64,000 bases of DNA from the NCBI GenBank assembly GCA_039565995.1, contig CP154795.1, positions 992,001 through 1,056,000 on the forward strand, in the 5' to 3' direction. Source of the DNA: Propionibacteriaceae bacterium ZF39 (GTDB lineage Bacteria; Actinomycetota; Actinomycetes; Propionibacteriales; Propionibacteriaceae). Made by a program: the position numbers and the translations under genes. The notes below the pieces were generated by a model that searched no databases, was not told where the DNA came from, and saw only the letters and a program-made list of their open reading frames with translations. This document shows, one piece after another, positions 9,652 to 17,775 of the stretch. Within the stretch, counting starts at the first letter, position 1. Every line of letters begins with the position of its first letter.

Positions 9652-10203
9652 GTGGAAGACGCACATATCTCCTCCGATCTGGTCCGGGTCATCCTCACCG
9701 AGGATCAGATCAATCAACGGCTGGCCGAGATCGCGGCGCAGATCGATGAGGAATACCGCGACAAGGACGTGCTCCTCGTCGGCGTCCTCACCGGCGCTGT
9801 CATGGTGATGGCCGACCTGTCCCGGGCGATGACCATCCATTGCTCGATGGACTGGATGGCCATCAGCTCCTATGGTTCCGGGACCCAGTCCTCCGGCGTC
9901 GTCCGCATCCTGAAGGACCTCAACACCGATATCTCCGGCCGTCACGTGCTCGTCGTCGAGGACATCATCGACACCGGCCTGACCCTGAGCTATCTCGTCT
10001 CCAACCTCCGCTCCCGCGAGCCGGCGAGCGTCGAGATCATGACCATGTTCCGCAAGCCCGAGGCCGCCGAGAACGCTGTCGACGTCAAGTGGGTCGGCTT
10101 CGACCTGCCCAACGAGTTCGTCGTCGGCTACGGCCTCGACTATGCGGGGAAATATCGCAACCTCACATCTGTCGCGACGCTCGCCCCCCACGTGTATTCG
10201 TAG
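9652..10203 (+). CDS. hpt: hypoxanthine phosphoribosyltransferase
   Basis: A 183-residue purine salvage enzyme that joins hypoxanthine or guanine to PRPP to give IMP or GMP. The PRPP-binding motif LVVEDIIDTGLTL, the SYGSGTQSSG loop and the end motif VGFDLPNEFVVGYGLDYAGKYR are all present. The GTG at 9652 starts in the usual register for the family; an earlier in-frame start at 9493 would lie inside tilS and is unlikely. The tilS-hpt-ftsH order is typical of actinobacteria. Confidence 0.95.
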   Translation: MEDAHISSDLVRVILTEDQINQRLAEIAAQIDEEYRDKDVLLVGVLTGAVMVMADLSRAMTIHCSMDWMAISSYGSGTQSSGVVRILKDLNTDISGRHVLVVEDIIDTGLTLSYLVSNLRSREPASVEIMTMFRKPEAAENAVDVKWVGFDLPNEFVVGYGLDYAGKYRNLTSVATLAPHVYS

Positions 10204-10309
10204 TTTCTGCTCGGGTCCCGCGCTTGCGCTCGCCGTCCGGCGAGATTTCGGAGGTGTTGCTCGCGGCGGGTAAGGTCGTGCTGCCCACATGTCGCCCTTT
10301 AGGTAGGTC

Positions 10310-12361
10310 ATGAACCTCTCTCGCATCTTCCGCGGTCCGCTGTTCTGGATCATCATCGGCATCCTTGCGCTGTTCGTGATCATGGACCTCGCCCGCGGTG
10401 CCGATGGCTTCGCCGAGAAGCCGACGTCCGAGGTCATCGCCAAGATCAATGGCAATGACCACCTGCAGGAGGTCGAGCTCGTCGAGAACGAGCAGCAGAT
10501 CCGCGTGACGGTGGACGACGAGACCAAGATCAAGGCGTTCTGGGTCGGCCAGCAGTCCACAGCGATCGCGGAGCGGCTCCAGGAGCGGGCCGACGCGAAC
10601 ACCATCGATCGGTGGTCGGTGCGGGTGCCGCAGCCGGGCTTCTTCAACTATGTGCTGCCGTCGCTGCTGCCGTTCATCCTCATCGTGGTCATCTTCTTCT
10701 TCCTGCTGTCATCGATGCAGGGCGGCGGCTCGCGGGTGATGCAGTTCGGCAAGTCGAAGGCCAAGGTCACCAACAAGGACACACCGAAGACGACCTTCGC
10801 CGACGTCGCCGGCTGTGAAGAGGCGATCGAGGAACTCTACGAGATCAAGGAATTCCTGTCCGAGCCGACCAAATTCCAGGCCGTGGGCGCCAAGATCCCC
10901 AAGGGCGTGCTGCTCTATGGCCCGCCCGGCACCGGCAAGACCCTCCTGGCCCGGGCCGTCGCCGGTGAGGCGGGCGTGCCGTTCTTCTCGATCTCCGGCT
11001 CCGACTTCGTGGAGATGTTCGTGGGTGTGGGTGCGTCCCGCGTACGCGACCTGTTCGAGCAGGCCAAGGACAACGCGCCGGCCATCGTGTTCATCGACGA
11101 GATCGACGCGGTCGGCCGCCACCGTGGCGCCGGCATGGGCGGCGGCCACGACGAGCGCGAGCAGACCCTCAACCAGCTCCTCGTCGAGATGGACGGCTTC
11201 GACGTCCGCGGCGGCGTGATCCTGATCGCCGCGACCAACCGTCCCGACGTGCTCGACCCCGCGCTGCTGCGCCCGGGCCGTTTCGACCGCCAGATCCAGG
11301 TCGACGCGCCCGATATGAAGGGCCGTTGGGACATCCTCAAGGTCCATGCCCAGGGCAAGCCGATCGCGGGCGAGGTCGATCTCAAGGGTGTCGCGCAGCG
11401 TACGCCGGGCTTCACCGGTGCGGACTTGGCCAACGTGCTCAACGAGGCCGCACTGTTGACCGCGCGCGCCAACCGCCAACTGATCACCGCCGACGACCTC
11501 GATGAGGCCATCGACCGGGTGATCGCGGGACCGCAGCGGCGTACGCGCCTGATGAGCGAGCGCGAACGCCTCATCACCGCCTATCACGAGGGCGGCCACG
11601 CCCTGGTGGCCGCGGCCATGCCCGGCACCGATCCGGTCCAGAAGGTCACGATTCTTCCGCGAGGGCGCGCGCTCGGCTACACGATGGTGATGCCGGAGGA
11701 CGACAAATACTCCAACACCCGGGGTGAGCTGCTCGACCAGCTGGCCTACATGCTGGGTGGCCGCGCGGCAGAGGAGATGGTCTTCCACGATCCGACGACC
11801 GGGGCCTCCAACGACATCGAGAAGGCCACGAATGTGGCGCGGGCGATGGTGACGCAATACGGCATGAGTGACCGCATCGGTGCCATCCGCCTCGGCAAGG
11901 GTGACTCCGAGCCCTTCCTCGGCATGGAGATGGGCGGCGGTCACAGCCGCGACTACTCCGAGCAGGTGGCCGCGATCGTCGACGAAGAGGTCAAGACCCT
12001 CATCGCGAACGCCCACCAGGAGGCCTTCGAGGTCCTGGAGACCAACCGCGATGTGCTCGACGAGCTGGTCCGCCAGCTGTTCGAGAAGGAGACGCTCGAC
12101 AAGCACGAGGTCGCCCGCATCTTCGAGCCGCTCCGGCGCTGGCCCAAGCGTCCGGCCTGGACGGGTTCGGATCTGCGCAAGCCGTCCGAGATCCCGCCGG
12201 TCACCCCGCCGCCGGCTCCGGTCGTGCCCGAGGAACCGCACCCGGCGGGTGGCGCCCAGCTTCCCCCGGGGCAGATGCCCGTGCCCGCCCAGCCGCCCTA
12301 TCAGCCGGGCTCGCAGGTCCCGCCGGGCGAGGGTCCGCGCGGTCCGCAGGTCTCGGGCTGA
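10310..12361 (+). CDS. ftsH: ATP-dependent zinc metalloprotease FtsH
   Basis: A 683-residue membrane AAA+ protease that removes misfolded or regulated membrane proteins. Two membrane helices (about 10-27 and 110-127) flank an extracytoplasmic loop. The AAA domain has Walker A GPPGTGKT at about 204-211, Walker [12 protein letters not shown] and the second region of homology [16 protein letters not shown]. The zinc site HEGGH starts at about 426. The last 70 residues are proline-rich, as in mycobacterial FtsH. A TAGGTAGGT site precedes the ATG. A strong hairpin terminator follows 30 bases after the stop. Confidence 0.97.
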   Translation: MNLSRIFRGPLFWIIIGILALFVIMDLARGADGFAEKPTSEVIAKINGNDHLQEVELVENEQQIRVTVDDETKIKAFWVGQQSTAIAERLQERADANTIDRWSVRVPQPGFFNYVLPSLLPFILIVVIFFFLLSSMQGGGSRVMQFGKSKAKVTNKDTPKTTFADVAGCEEAIEELYEIKEFLSEPTKFQAVGAKIPKGVLLYGPPGTGKTLLARAVAGEAGVPFFSISGSDFVEMFVGVGASRVRDLFEQAKDNAPAIVFIDEIDAVGRHRGAGMGGGHDEREQTLNQLLVEMDGFDVRGGVILIAATNRPDVLDPALLRPGRFDRQIQVDAPDMKGRWDILKVHAQGKPIAGEVDLKGVAQRTPGFTGADLANVLNEAALLTARANRQLITADDLDEAIDRVIAGPQRRTRLMSERERLITAYHEGGHALVAAAMPGTDPVQKVTILPRGRALGYTMVMPEDDKYSNTRGELLDQLAYMLGGRAAEEMVFHDPTTGASNDIEKATNVARAMVTQYGMSDRIGAIRLGKGDSEPFLGMEMGGGHSRDYSEQVAAIVDEEVKTLIANAHQEAFEVLETNRDVLDELVRQLFEKETLDKHEVARIFEPLRRWPKRPAWTGSDLRKPSEIPPVTPPPAPVVPEEPHPAGGAQLPPGQMPVPAQPPYQPGSQVPPGEGPRGPQVSG

Positions 12362-12390
12362 TCCGGCGGGCGCCAACCAGGAACGACGAA

Positions 12391-12422
12391 GAGGCGGAAC
12401 CCCATCCAAGGGGTGCCGCCTC
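12391..12422. terminator. hairpin terminator after ftsH, probably two-way
   Basis: GAGGCGGAACCCC (12391-12403) pairs with GGGGTGCCGCCTC (12410-12422) around a six-base loop, with one A/G mismatch. It sits between the ftsH stop and the 3' end of the convergent SnoaL-like gene, so it could end transcription from both sides. The T-tract is weak (CTTGCGTT). Confidence 0.75.
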
Positions 12423-12437
12423 TTGCGTTGCGTGGTG

Positions 12438-12844
12438 TCAGGCCCGGCCCCCCAGAAGGTGTCCTCGGCGGCCTGATCGGAGGAGAACAGGTCCACCCGA
12501 ACGACCTTTCCGGCCTCGACGGTGAGCAGGTCGATGCCGGTCATATCCATCGCGAGATCGTCGCGCTGGCCGGTGAACCGGACGGGGACCGCGACGAGGG
12601 ATCCGTTGACCATGGCCGGGCCCACGACCTCGAGTCGGAACGTTCCGTTGCTGACCTCGGCCATGCCGCCGGTCATCGCACCGATGGCCCGACCACCCTC
12701 GTGGATGCCGGAGAAGCGGTTGGTGCCGGGCTGGTGCCAGACGATGTCGTCGGCCATGAGGCTGGCGACGGTGGCCATGTCGCCCGCGATGAGCGCGTCG
12801 AAATAGGCGGTGGCGACCTGGAGCGGGTTCAGGGAGATGGTCAT
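12438..12844 (-). CDS. SnoaL/NTF2-like protein, 3' end apparently frameshifted
   Basis: Residues 1-130 form a complete SnoaL-like NTF2 fold: AYFDALIAGDMATVASLMAD, DDIVWHQPGTNRFSGIHEG, and the final strands VVRVDLFSSDQAAEDTFWG. The family includes small ligand-binding proteins and isomerases; no substrate can be named. As written, the frame has no stop at the end of the domain and runs on through the terminator and deep into antisense ftsH. One extra base in the C6 run at 12448-12453 would give a TGA at 12438-12440, right after the domain and before the terminator. I give those end coordinates. Divergent from the HxlR regulator, which probably controls it. Confidence 0.72.
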
Positions 12845-12882
12845 GGGTGACGTCCTTTCGCAGAATTGAGACGTACCGCTAT

Positions 12883-12906
12883 GGTTACTGTTCGTAACCA
12901 GTAACC
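12883..12906. promoter_or_regulatory. probable HxlR operator
   Basis: GGTTACTG (12883-12890) and CAGTAACC (12899-12906) are perfect inverted arms around eight bases. A further GTAAC lies inside the loop and another follows at 12912-12916. The site is in the 83-base gap between the divergent SnoaL-like and HxlR genes. Many HxlR regulators bind such sites in the shared promoter, so mutual control is a sound inference. Confidence 0.65.
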
Positions 12907-12927
12907 TCAACGTAACCAGGAGCGCCG

Positions 12928-13320
12928 ATGGATACGGCCGAGAGTGAAACCGGCGATCCGCAGTGGGACGTCCTCGTCGCCACCTGTCCCTCCCGGACCT
13001 CGCTGGCGCGCATCGCCAACAAGTGGACCGCGATCATCGTGATTGCCCTCGGGGCGGAGCGCCTGCGGTTCACCGAGCTGCGGACGAGGGTGCAGGGGAT
13101 CAGCGGCAAGGTGCTGACCGAGACCTTGCGCGATCTTGAGCGCCACGGGATCGTCGCTCGCCATGCCTATGCGGAAATCCCGCCGCGTGTGGAATATGAA
13201 CTCACCGATCTCGGCCGCACGCTCTTCGCCCCTCTTCGTGCGCTCGGCGACTGGGCCGAACAACACATCGACGAGGTCGAGCGGGCGCGCGATGCCTACG
13301 ACGACCGGGTGTCGGGTTGA
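12928..13320 (+). CDS. HxlR-family transcriptional regulator
   Basis: A 130-residue winged-helix regulator. The family start is plain: a Cys in CPSRTSLARIANKWTAIIV, then LRFTELRTRVQGISGKVLTE, TLRDLERHGIVARHAYAEIP and PRVEYELTDLGRTL. HxlR proteins often sense electrophiles, aldehydes or redox change through that N-terminal Cys (here about residue 25). It faces the SnoaL-like gene across a palindromic site, so it probably regulates that gene and itself. Confidence 0.92.
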   Translation: MDTAESETGDPQWDVLVATCPSRTSLARIANKWTAIIVIALGAERLRFTELRTRVQGISGKVLTETLRDLERHGIVARHAYAEIPPRVEYELTDLGRTLFAPLRALGDWAEQHIDEVERARDAYDDRVSG

Positions 13321-13321
13321 T

Positions 13322-14142
13322 TCAGGCCGGCGCGTAGCGCTCGACCAGCTCCCGGAAGACCTCTTCGGCGTACGCGTAGGTGGCCGGATCGGCCGGCCCC
13401 CGCGGCGCCTCGTCGACCAGGGTCTCGGCCATCGCGAACTCCTGTTGGATGAACTCAGCCACCGCCGGAGCCATCGGGCCATGCCCGAGTTCCCGCGTGA
13501 TTGCCTTCCGGGCGATCAGATCGTCGACCACCCCGCGCACGCTGTCCGCGGCGGTGCCTGCTCGAACAGTGTCGGAAGATGCATGGGCGGCACGGCGGTG
13601 CCGTGCTCGCGGAGCCAGCGCAGGACGGCTGCAGGACGCAGCGAATAGAAGACCTTCTTGAGCGGGACGTGACCACGGGCGTCGGGCTCCGCGCGACCCC
13701 AGGCGGTCCGGCCCACGTGCAGATAGTGCCGGCGGATCGTGTGCACGTCGGCCACCTCGGACACCAGGGTGAGCAGTGTCTCGGCGAAAGCGGGGACTCC
13801 GGCGTACACCAGCGGGGACCGCAGCCACTCCGCCACCGTCGCATTGCCCTTCACCGCGAGCTGGACGGCCTTGATCAGGTCCCACCCGTTGACGTCCAGC
13901 ACCTCCGTCAGCGGCGTCTCGATGACATCGCGGGGGCGCCAGGGACTGAGGTACGCATTCCGGCTGCGGACATAGAGGAAGCGGCAGTCGTAGTCGCTGT
14001 CGGGTGACGGAAATCCCCACGCGCGGCTGCCGGATTCGATCGCCCACGGGATGGTCACATCGTGTTCGGCGACGGCATCGGCCAGCCGGGCATCGATCTC
14101 GGCGACCGTCTCCGGGTCGAAGTCAGGGGTCAACGTGCGCAT
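13322..14142 (-). pseudogene. RlaP-family nucleotidyltransferase, frameshifted
   Basis: The first part (14142 down to about 13565) encodes a COG3541/RlaP-type nucleotidyltransferase: GSRAWGFPSPDSDYD carries the GS and D-x-D catalytic residues, followed by RSRNAYLSP and the helical region. That frame stops at 13516. The natural C-terminal part (VVDDLIARKAITRELG to the end) continues in a neighbouring frame to 13322. Joining them needs a one-base correction near 13555-13570 after LPTLFEQA. Either the gene is broken or the base is a sequence error. Related proteins are predicted to modify nucleic acid or small molecules; the substrate is unknown. Confidence 0.78.
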
Positions 14143-14213
14143 GGCGAATTGCACCACGGCCGGTGATCGGGCTTCGAACGTTGCCAGCGTGCGGACCGGC
14201 TAGTGTCAAAGGC

Positions 14214-16700
14214 ATGGCTGATCCGTGCGAGGTGCTCGTGCTCGGCGGGACCGGGGAGGCCCGCGCGTTGGCCGAACGGCTGGTCGCGGAGGGCATCGGC
14301 GTACGCTCCTCCCTCGCCGGCCGGGTCAGCAATCCCGCGCTTCCTGTCGGGGAGACCCGTATCGGGGGCTTCGGCGGGGTCGACGGGCTGGCCGACTATC
14401 TGCGCGACCATGGCGTACGCGTGCTCGTCGATGCCACCCATCCGTTCGCGGCCAAGATGTCGGATCATGCGGTGGACGCGGCGGCTGCGGCGGGCGTACC
14501 GCTGATCAGGCTCCTGCGTCCCGGCTGGCGCGAGCACCCGAACGCAGGGGAATGGACCTGGGTCGATGACATCTCCGAGGCCGCTGCCGCGATGGCCCGG
14601 TTGGGGGAGCGCCCCTTCCTCACGACCGGGCGGCAGGGCCTGCACCACTTCGCGTCGTGGCGCGACCGGTGGGCGTTGGTACGCCTCGTGGAGGCCCCGG
14701 AGGACGATTGGCCGAACTGGACGATCCTGCGGACGCGCGGGCCGTTCGACGCGGACAGTGAACGCGCCCTGATGACCGAGCACCGGGTGGACGTGCTGGT
14801 CAGCAAGGACTCCGGCGGTGCGTTGACCGAGGCCAAGCTCGATGTCGCGGCCGAGCTGGGCATCCCGGTGGTGATGGTGGCCAGGCCACGGGAGCGAGCG
14901 GTGGACCCGGTGACGGATGTCGCGGGCGCGCTGGCGCAGGTGCAGGAGCTTCTGGGTGCGAGCTCGGGATCTTCGCCGCGCTCCGACTGGGCGCGGCCGG
15001 TGCCGACGGTGGGTGACCCGTCCGCGGCCGCGGCCCGAGCGGCCGACCCGCGCGGGTGGGCGTTCGACCCGGCCGACATCGATGCGCTCGATCGGATCCT
15101 GCGTGCGCGGCGGGACATCCGGCGGTTCCGGCCGGACCCGGTGCCCGAAGAGGTCGTGACGGAGATCCTGGCGGCGGCGCATGCGGCACCGTCGGTCGGG
15201 CACTCCCAGCCCTGGCGCTTCATCGTCATCACCGATCCGTCGATCCGCGACCACGCCGCGCACCTTGCCGACCGGATGCGACTCGAGCAGGCCTATCAGC
15301 TGACCCCGGACCGTGGCCGGCGTCTCCTCGATCTCAAACTGGAGGGTCTGCGGGAGGCGCCGGTCGGAATCGTGGTGGCGTGTGATCGACGTACGCCGGC
15401 GGCCGGGGTGCTGGGGCGGGCGACATTCCCGGACACGGATCTGTGGTCGTGCGCCTGTGCGATCGAGAACATGTGGCTGACTGCCCGGGCCCACGGGGTG
15501 GGGATGGGTTGGGTGACCCTGTTCGACCCGGCTGACCTGGCCTCCCTGCTCGGGTTGCCCGATGGAGTGGAGACACTCGGTTGGCTGTGCCTGGGTTGGC
15601 CCGACGAGCGACCGCCCGAGCCGGGGTTGCAGCGCCATGCCTGGTCGGCGAAGCAATCACTGGAAGATGTGGTCCTGCGCGACCGCTGGCCCGCGGAGGA
15701 TGCCCCGGCGGCGCCCGCCTCCCACCTGCGGGCGCCGTCGCCGGACCGGCTGGTGGGCGCGACCGATGAGGCGGATCGGCTGTTGACGCCGCCCGAATCG
15801 CTGGGCGTGCTCGACCGGGCTCTCAACCGCATCCTGGCGGTCGGGCCCGCGCCTGTCGGCGGCACGTTGGTGCTCGCGGCCGCCGACCATCCTGTTGCAG
15901 AGCTGGGGGTAAGCGCCTTCCCGGTGTCGAACACCGCCGAGGTGTTCCGGGCGGCGGTTGCCGGGCAGTCCCTGGGCGCCGCCAGCGCATTGACAGCCGG
16001 TCTTGAGGTTGTCGCCGTCGACGCCGGTGTGACGGGCGGACCGCACGAGGGCGCGCGGAGCGAGATTCCGCAGGATCCACGCGGCAACCTCCGGGATGCC
16101 GATGCCATGTCGATCGCGGACACCGAGCGGCTGCTCGCTGCCGGGCGGCGGATCGGTCGCGAGTCCGACGGGCTGGTCGTGCTCGGGGAGATCGGTATCG
16201 GCAACACCACGGTCGCGTCCGCCCTGGCGAGTGCCCTCACCGGGGTCGACCCGGGCGAGACGGTCGGGCTGGGAGCCGGTTCCGATGCCGCGATCCTGGC
16301 CACCAAGACCGACGTGGTCCGGCGGGCGCTCGCGCGGACGGGGCTCGGGCCCGAGTCCGACCCCGTGACGGTGCTGGCCGGGCTGGGTGGGCCGGAGTTC
16401 GCCATCCTCGCTGGGGTGACCCTGGGAGCGGTCGAAGCCGGTCGACCGGTGGTCCTCGATGGGCTGGCCACGTCGGTGTCGGCCCTGGTCGCCACGCGGC
16501 TGGAGCCGGGTGTGCAGGCCTATCTGGTCGCCGGGCAGGTCAGCCGCGAACGCGCGCATGAGCTCGTGTTGCGCCGACTGGGCCTGGAGCCACTGCTGCA
16601 GCTGCGGATGCGCGCGGGCGAAGGCGTGGGTGGCTGCCTCGCTGCCAGCCTGATCCTGCAGGCGGCCCAGGCGCGAGCCCGGACGGGCCGGACGGGATAG
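14214..16700 (+). CDS. cobK-bluB-cobT: CobK-BluB-CobT triple fusion (cobalamin synthesis)
   Basis: One 828-residue frame carries three enzymes. Residues about 1-248 are CobK, precorrin-6A reductase (LVLGGTGEARALAERL, DATHPFAAKMS, FLTTGRQGL). Residues about 283-500 are BluB, the flavin destructase that makes 5,6-dimethylbenzimidazole with oxygen (RRDIRRFRPDPV, SVGHSQPWRF, GMGWVTLFDP). Residues about 515-828 are CobT, nicotinate-nucleotide:DMB phosphoribosyltransferase, with both catalytic Glu regions (GEIGIGNTT and RMRAGEGVGG). Linkers are Ala/Pro/Ser-rich. A TAGTGT box at 14201-14206 and no ribosome site suggest a leaderless start at ATG 14214. BluB-CobT fusions are known in propionibacteria; the added CobK is unusual to my knowledge. 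Confidence 0.95.
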   Translation: MADPCEVLVLGGTGEARALAERLVAEGIGVRSSLAGRVSNPALPVGETRIGGFGGVDGLADYLRDHGVRVLVDATHPFAAKMSDHAVDAAAAAGVPLIRLLRPGWREHPNAGEWTWVDDISEAAAAMARLGERPFLTTGRQGLHHFASWRDRWALVRLVEAPEDDWPNWTILRTRGPFDADSERALMTEHRVDVLVSKDSGGALTEAKLDVAAELGIPVVMVARPRERAVDPVTDVAGALAQVQELLGASSGSSPRSDWARPVPTVGDPSAAAARAADPRGWAFDPADIDALDRILRARRDIRRFRPDPVPEEVVTEILAAAHAAPSVGHSQPWRFIVITDPSIRDHAAHLADRMRLEQAYQLTPDRGRRLLDLKLEGLREAPVGIVVACDRRTPAAGVLGRATFPDTDLWSCACAIENMWLTARAHGVGMGWVTLFDPADLASLLGLPDGVETLGWLCLGWPDERPPEPGLQRHAWSAKQSLEDVVLRDRWPAEDAPAAPASHLRAPSPDRLVGATDEADRLLTPPESLGVLDRALNRILAVGPAPVGGTLVLAAADHPVAELGVSAFPVSNTAEVFRAAVAGQSLGAASALTAGLEVVAVDAGVTGGPHEGARSEIPQDPRGNLRDADAMSIADTERLLAAGRRIGRESDGLVVLGEIGIGNTTVASALASALTGVDPGETVGLGAGSDAAILATKTDVVRRALARTGLGPESDPVTVLAGLGGPEFAILAGVTLGAVEAGRPVVLDGLATSVSALVATRLEPGVQAYLVAGQVSRERAHELVLRRLGLEPLLQLRMRAGEGVGGCLAASLILQAAQARARTGRTG

Positions 16701-16789
16701 TCGACCACCCCGAGTAATTCCGTCCTCTATCCGCCTCCGACCCCCACCCCGGAATGCGGATGGTGGACGCATTTACCCGGGGTCGTCGA
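16701..16789. repeat. long intergenic palindrome, copy 1
   Basis: A 25-base arm at 16701-16725 pairs with 16765-16789 at 21 of 25 positions (core TCGAC.ACCCCG.GTAA). An inner arm ATCCGC (16729-16734) pairs with GCGGAT (16756-16761) in exact register. It begins directly after the fusion-gene stop codon and ends 15 bases before the convergent cobA stop. A related palindrome is at 35342-35412, again between convergent genes. A two-way terminator or a dispersed repeat is likely. Confidence 0.7.
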
Positions 16790-16803
16790 GTAGCCCTGGC
16801 CAG

Positions 16804-17775
16804 TCAGCCCAGTTCGAGGCCGGCGACCTGCCCGATGACGGTCACGGCGGGTGGGGTGATGCCCGCATCCTTGGCCTGGTCGGCGATATCTGCGACCGGA
16901 CCGCGCACCACGCGCTGGCTGACCAGCCCCGCATCGGCGATCACAGCGGCCGGCATATCAGCGGCCATGCCGTGACGCAGCAGCGTCTTGGTGATCATCG
17001 GCAGGTTGGCGACGCCCATGAGGATGACCAGCGTCGTGTTGGTCTGCGCCAGCGCCTCCCAGTTGAGCGTGCTGCGAGGATCGTCGGGGCCGACATGGCC
17101 CGAGACGACGGTGAAGCCCTGCACGAGCCCCCGGTGGGTGACCGGAATGCCGGCCAACTCGGGGGCGGCGATCGATGACGACACCCCGGGCACGATCTCG
17201 ACCCGGATGCCTGCCTCCGCACACGCCTGCCATTCCTCGCTGCCGCGGCCGAAGACGAACGAGTCACCGCCCTTGAACCGCACCACGTGCTGGCCCTTGC
17301 GGGCCTCGGTGATGAGGAGCTCGTTGATCATTTCCTGCGCGGTCTGCTGCCCGTGGGGAATCTTGCCCACGTCGATCAGTCGGGCCGACAGGTCCTGCAA
17401 CAACGACAGGGGAGCCAGTCGATCGAACACGATCACGTCCGCCTCCTGCAGCGCCTGCAGCCCGGCGGTCGTCAGCAGCCCCGGGTCGCCGGGCCCCCCG
17501 CCGACGAGCGTCACGAGCCCTTCCGAGCGCGTCGGCGCGGTCAGTGAGGCACGGGCATCGACGCCGATGATGAGGTCGAACTCGCCGTAGTTGGCCCCCT
17601 CCGCCTGACTGATCAGGCCCCGGGCCATGAGGTCGGCGACGGCGGTTGTCAGCTGACCCGCGTCGACGCCCACGAGGGCACCCTGGCTGAGGAGGTTGAC
17701 CGCCAGAGCGGCGGTCCGGTCGTTGCAGCCGCGAAGCAGGACGCGTCGGCCGGCTACATCGAGTTCGAGAGTCAT
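16804..17775 (-). CDS. cobA: uroporphyrinogen-III C-methyltransferase with N-terminal extension
   Basis: Residues about 85-323 are a full SUMT that adds methyl groups at C-2 and C-7 of uroporphyrinogen III to make precorrin-2: LVGGGPGDPGLLT, ADVIVFDRL, VVRFKGGDSFVFGRGSEE, VPGVSSSIAAPELAGIPVTHRG, LMGVANL. Residues 1-84 resemble a shortened precorrin-2 dehydrogenase (CysG N-terminal) Rossmann unit, but the usual GGG NAD loop reads RGCNDRTA, so dehydrogenase activity is doubtful. The ATG overlaps the cobB stop (ATGA). It is last in the chlID-cobB-cobA operon. Confidence 0.94.
   Translation of the reverse strand: MTLELDVAGRRVLLRGCNDRTAALAVNLLSQGALVGVDAGQLTTAVADLMARGLISQAEGANYGEFDLIIGVDARASLTAPTRSEGLVTLVGGGPGDPGLLTTAGLQALQEADVIVFDRLAPLSLLQDLSARLIDVGKIPHGQQTAQEMINELLITEARKGQHVVRFKGGDSFVFGRGSEEWQACAEAGIRVEIVPGVSSSIAAPELAGIPVTHRGLVQGFTVVSGHVGPDDPRSTLNWEALAQTNTTLVILMGVANLPMITKTLLRHGMAADMPAAVIADAGLVSQRVVRGPVADIADQAKDAGITPPAVTVIGQVAGLELG

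Noticed and set aside
10709-12437. C-terminal 575 codons continuing the SnoaL-like frame
   Set aside because: It crosses a terminator and is antisense to ftsH; I treat it as readthrough caused by a missing base, not as a domain.
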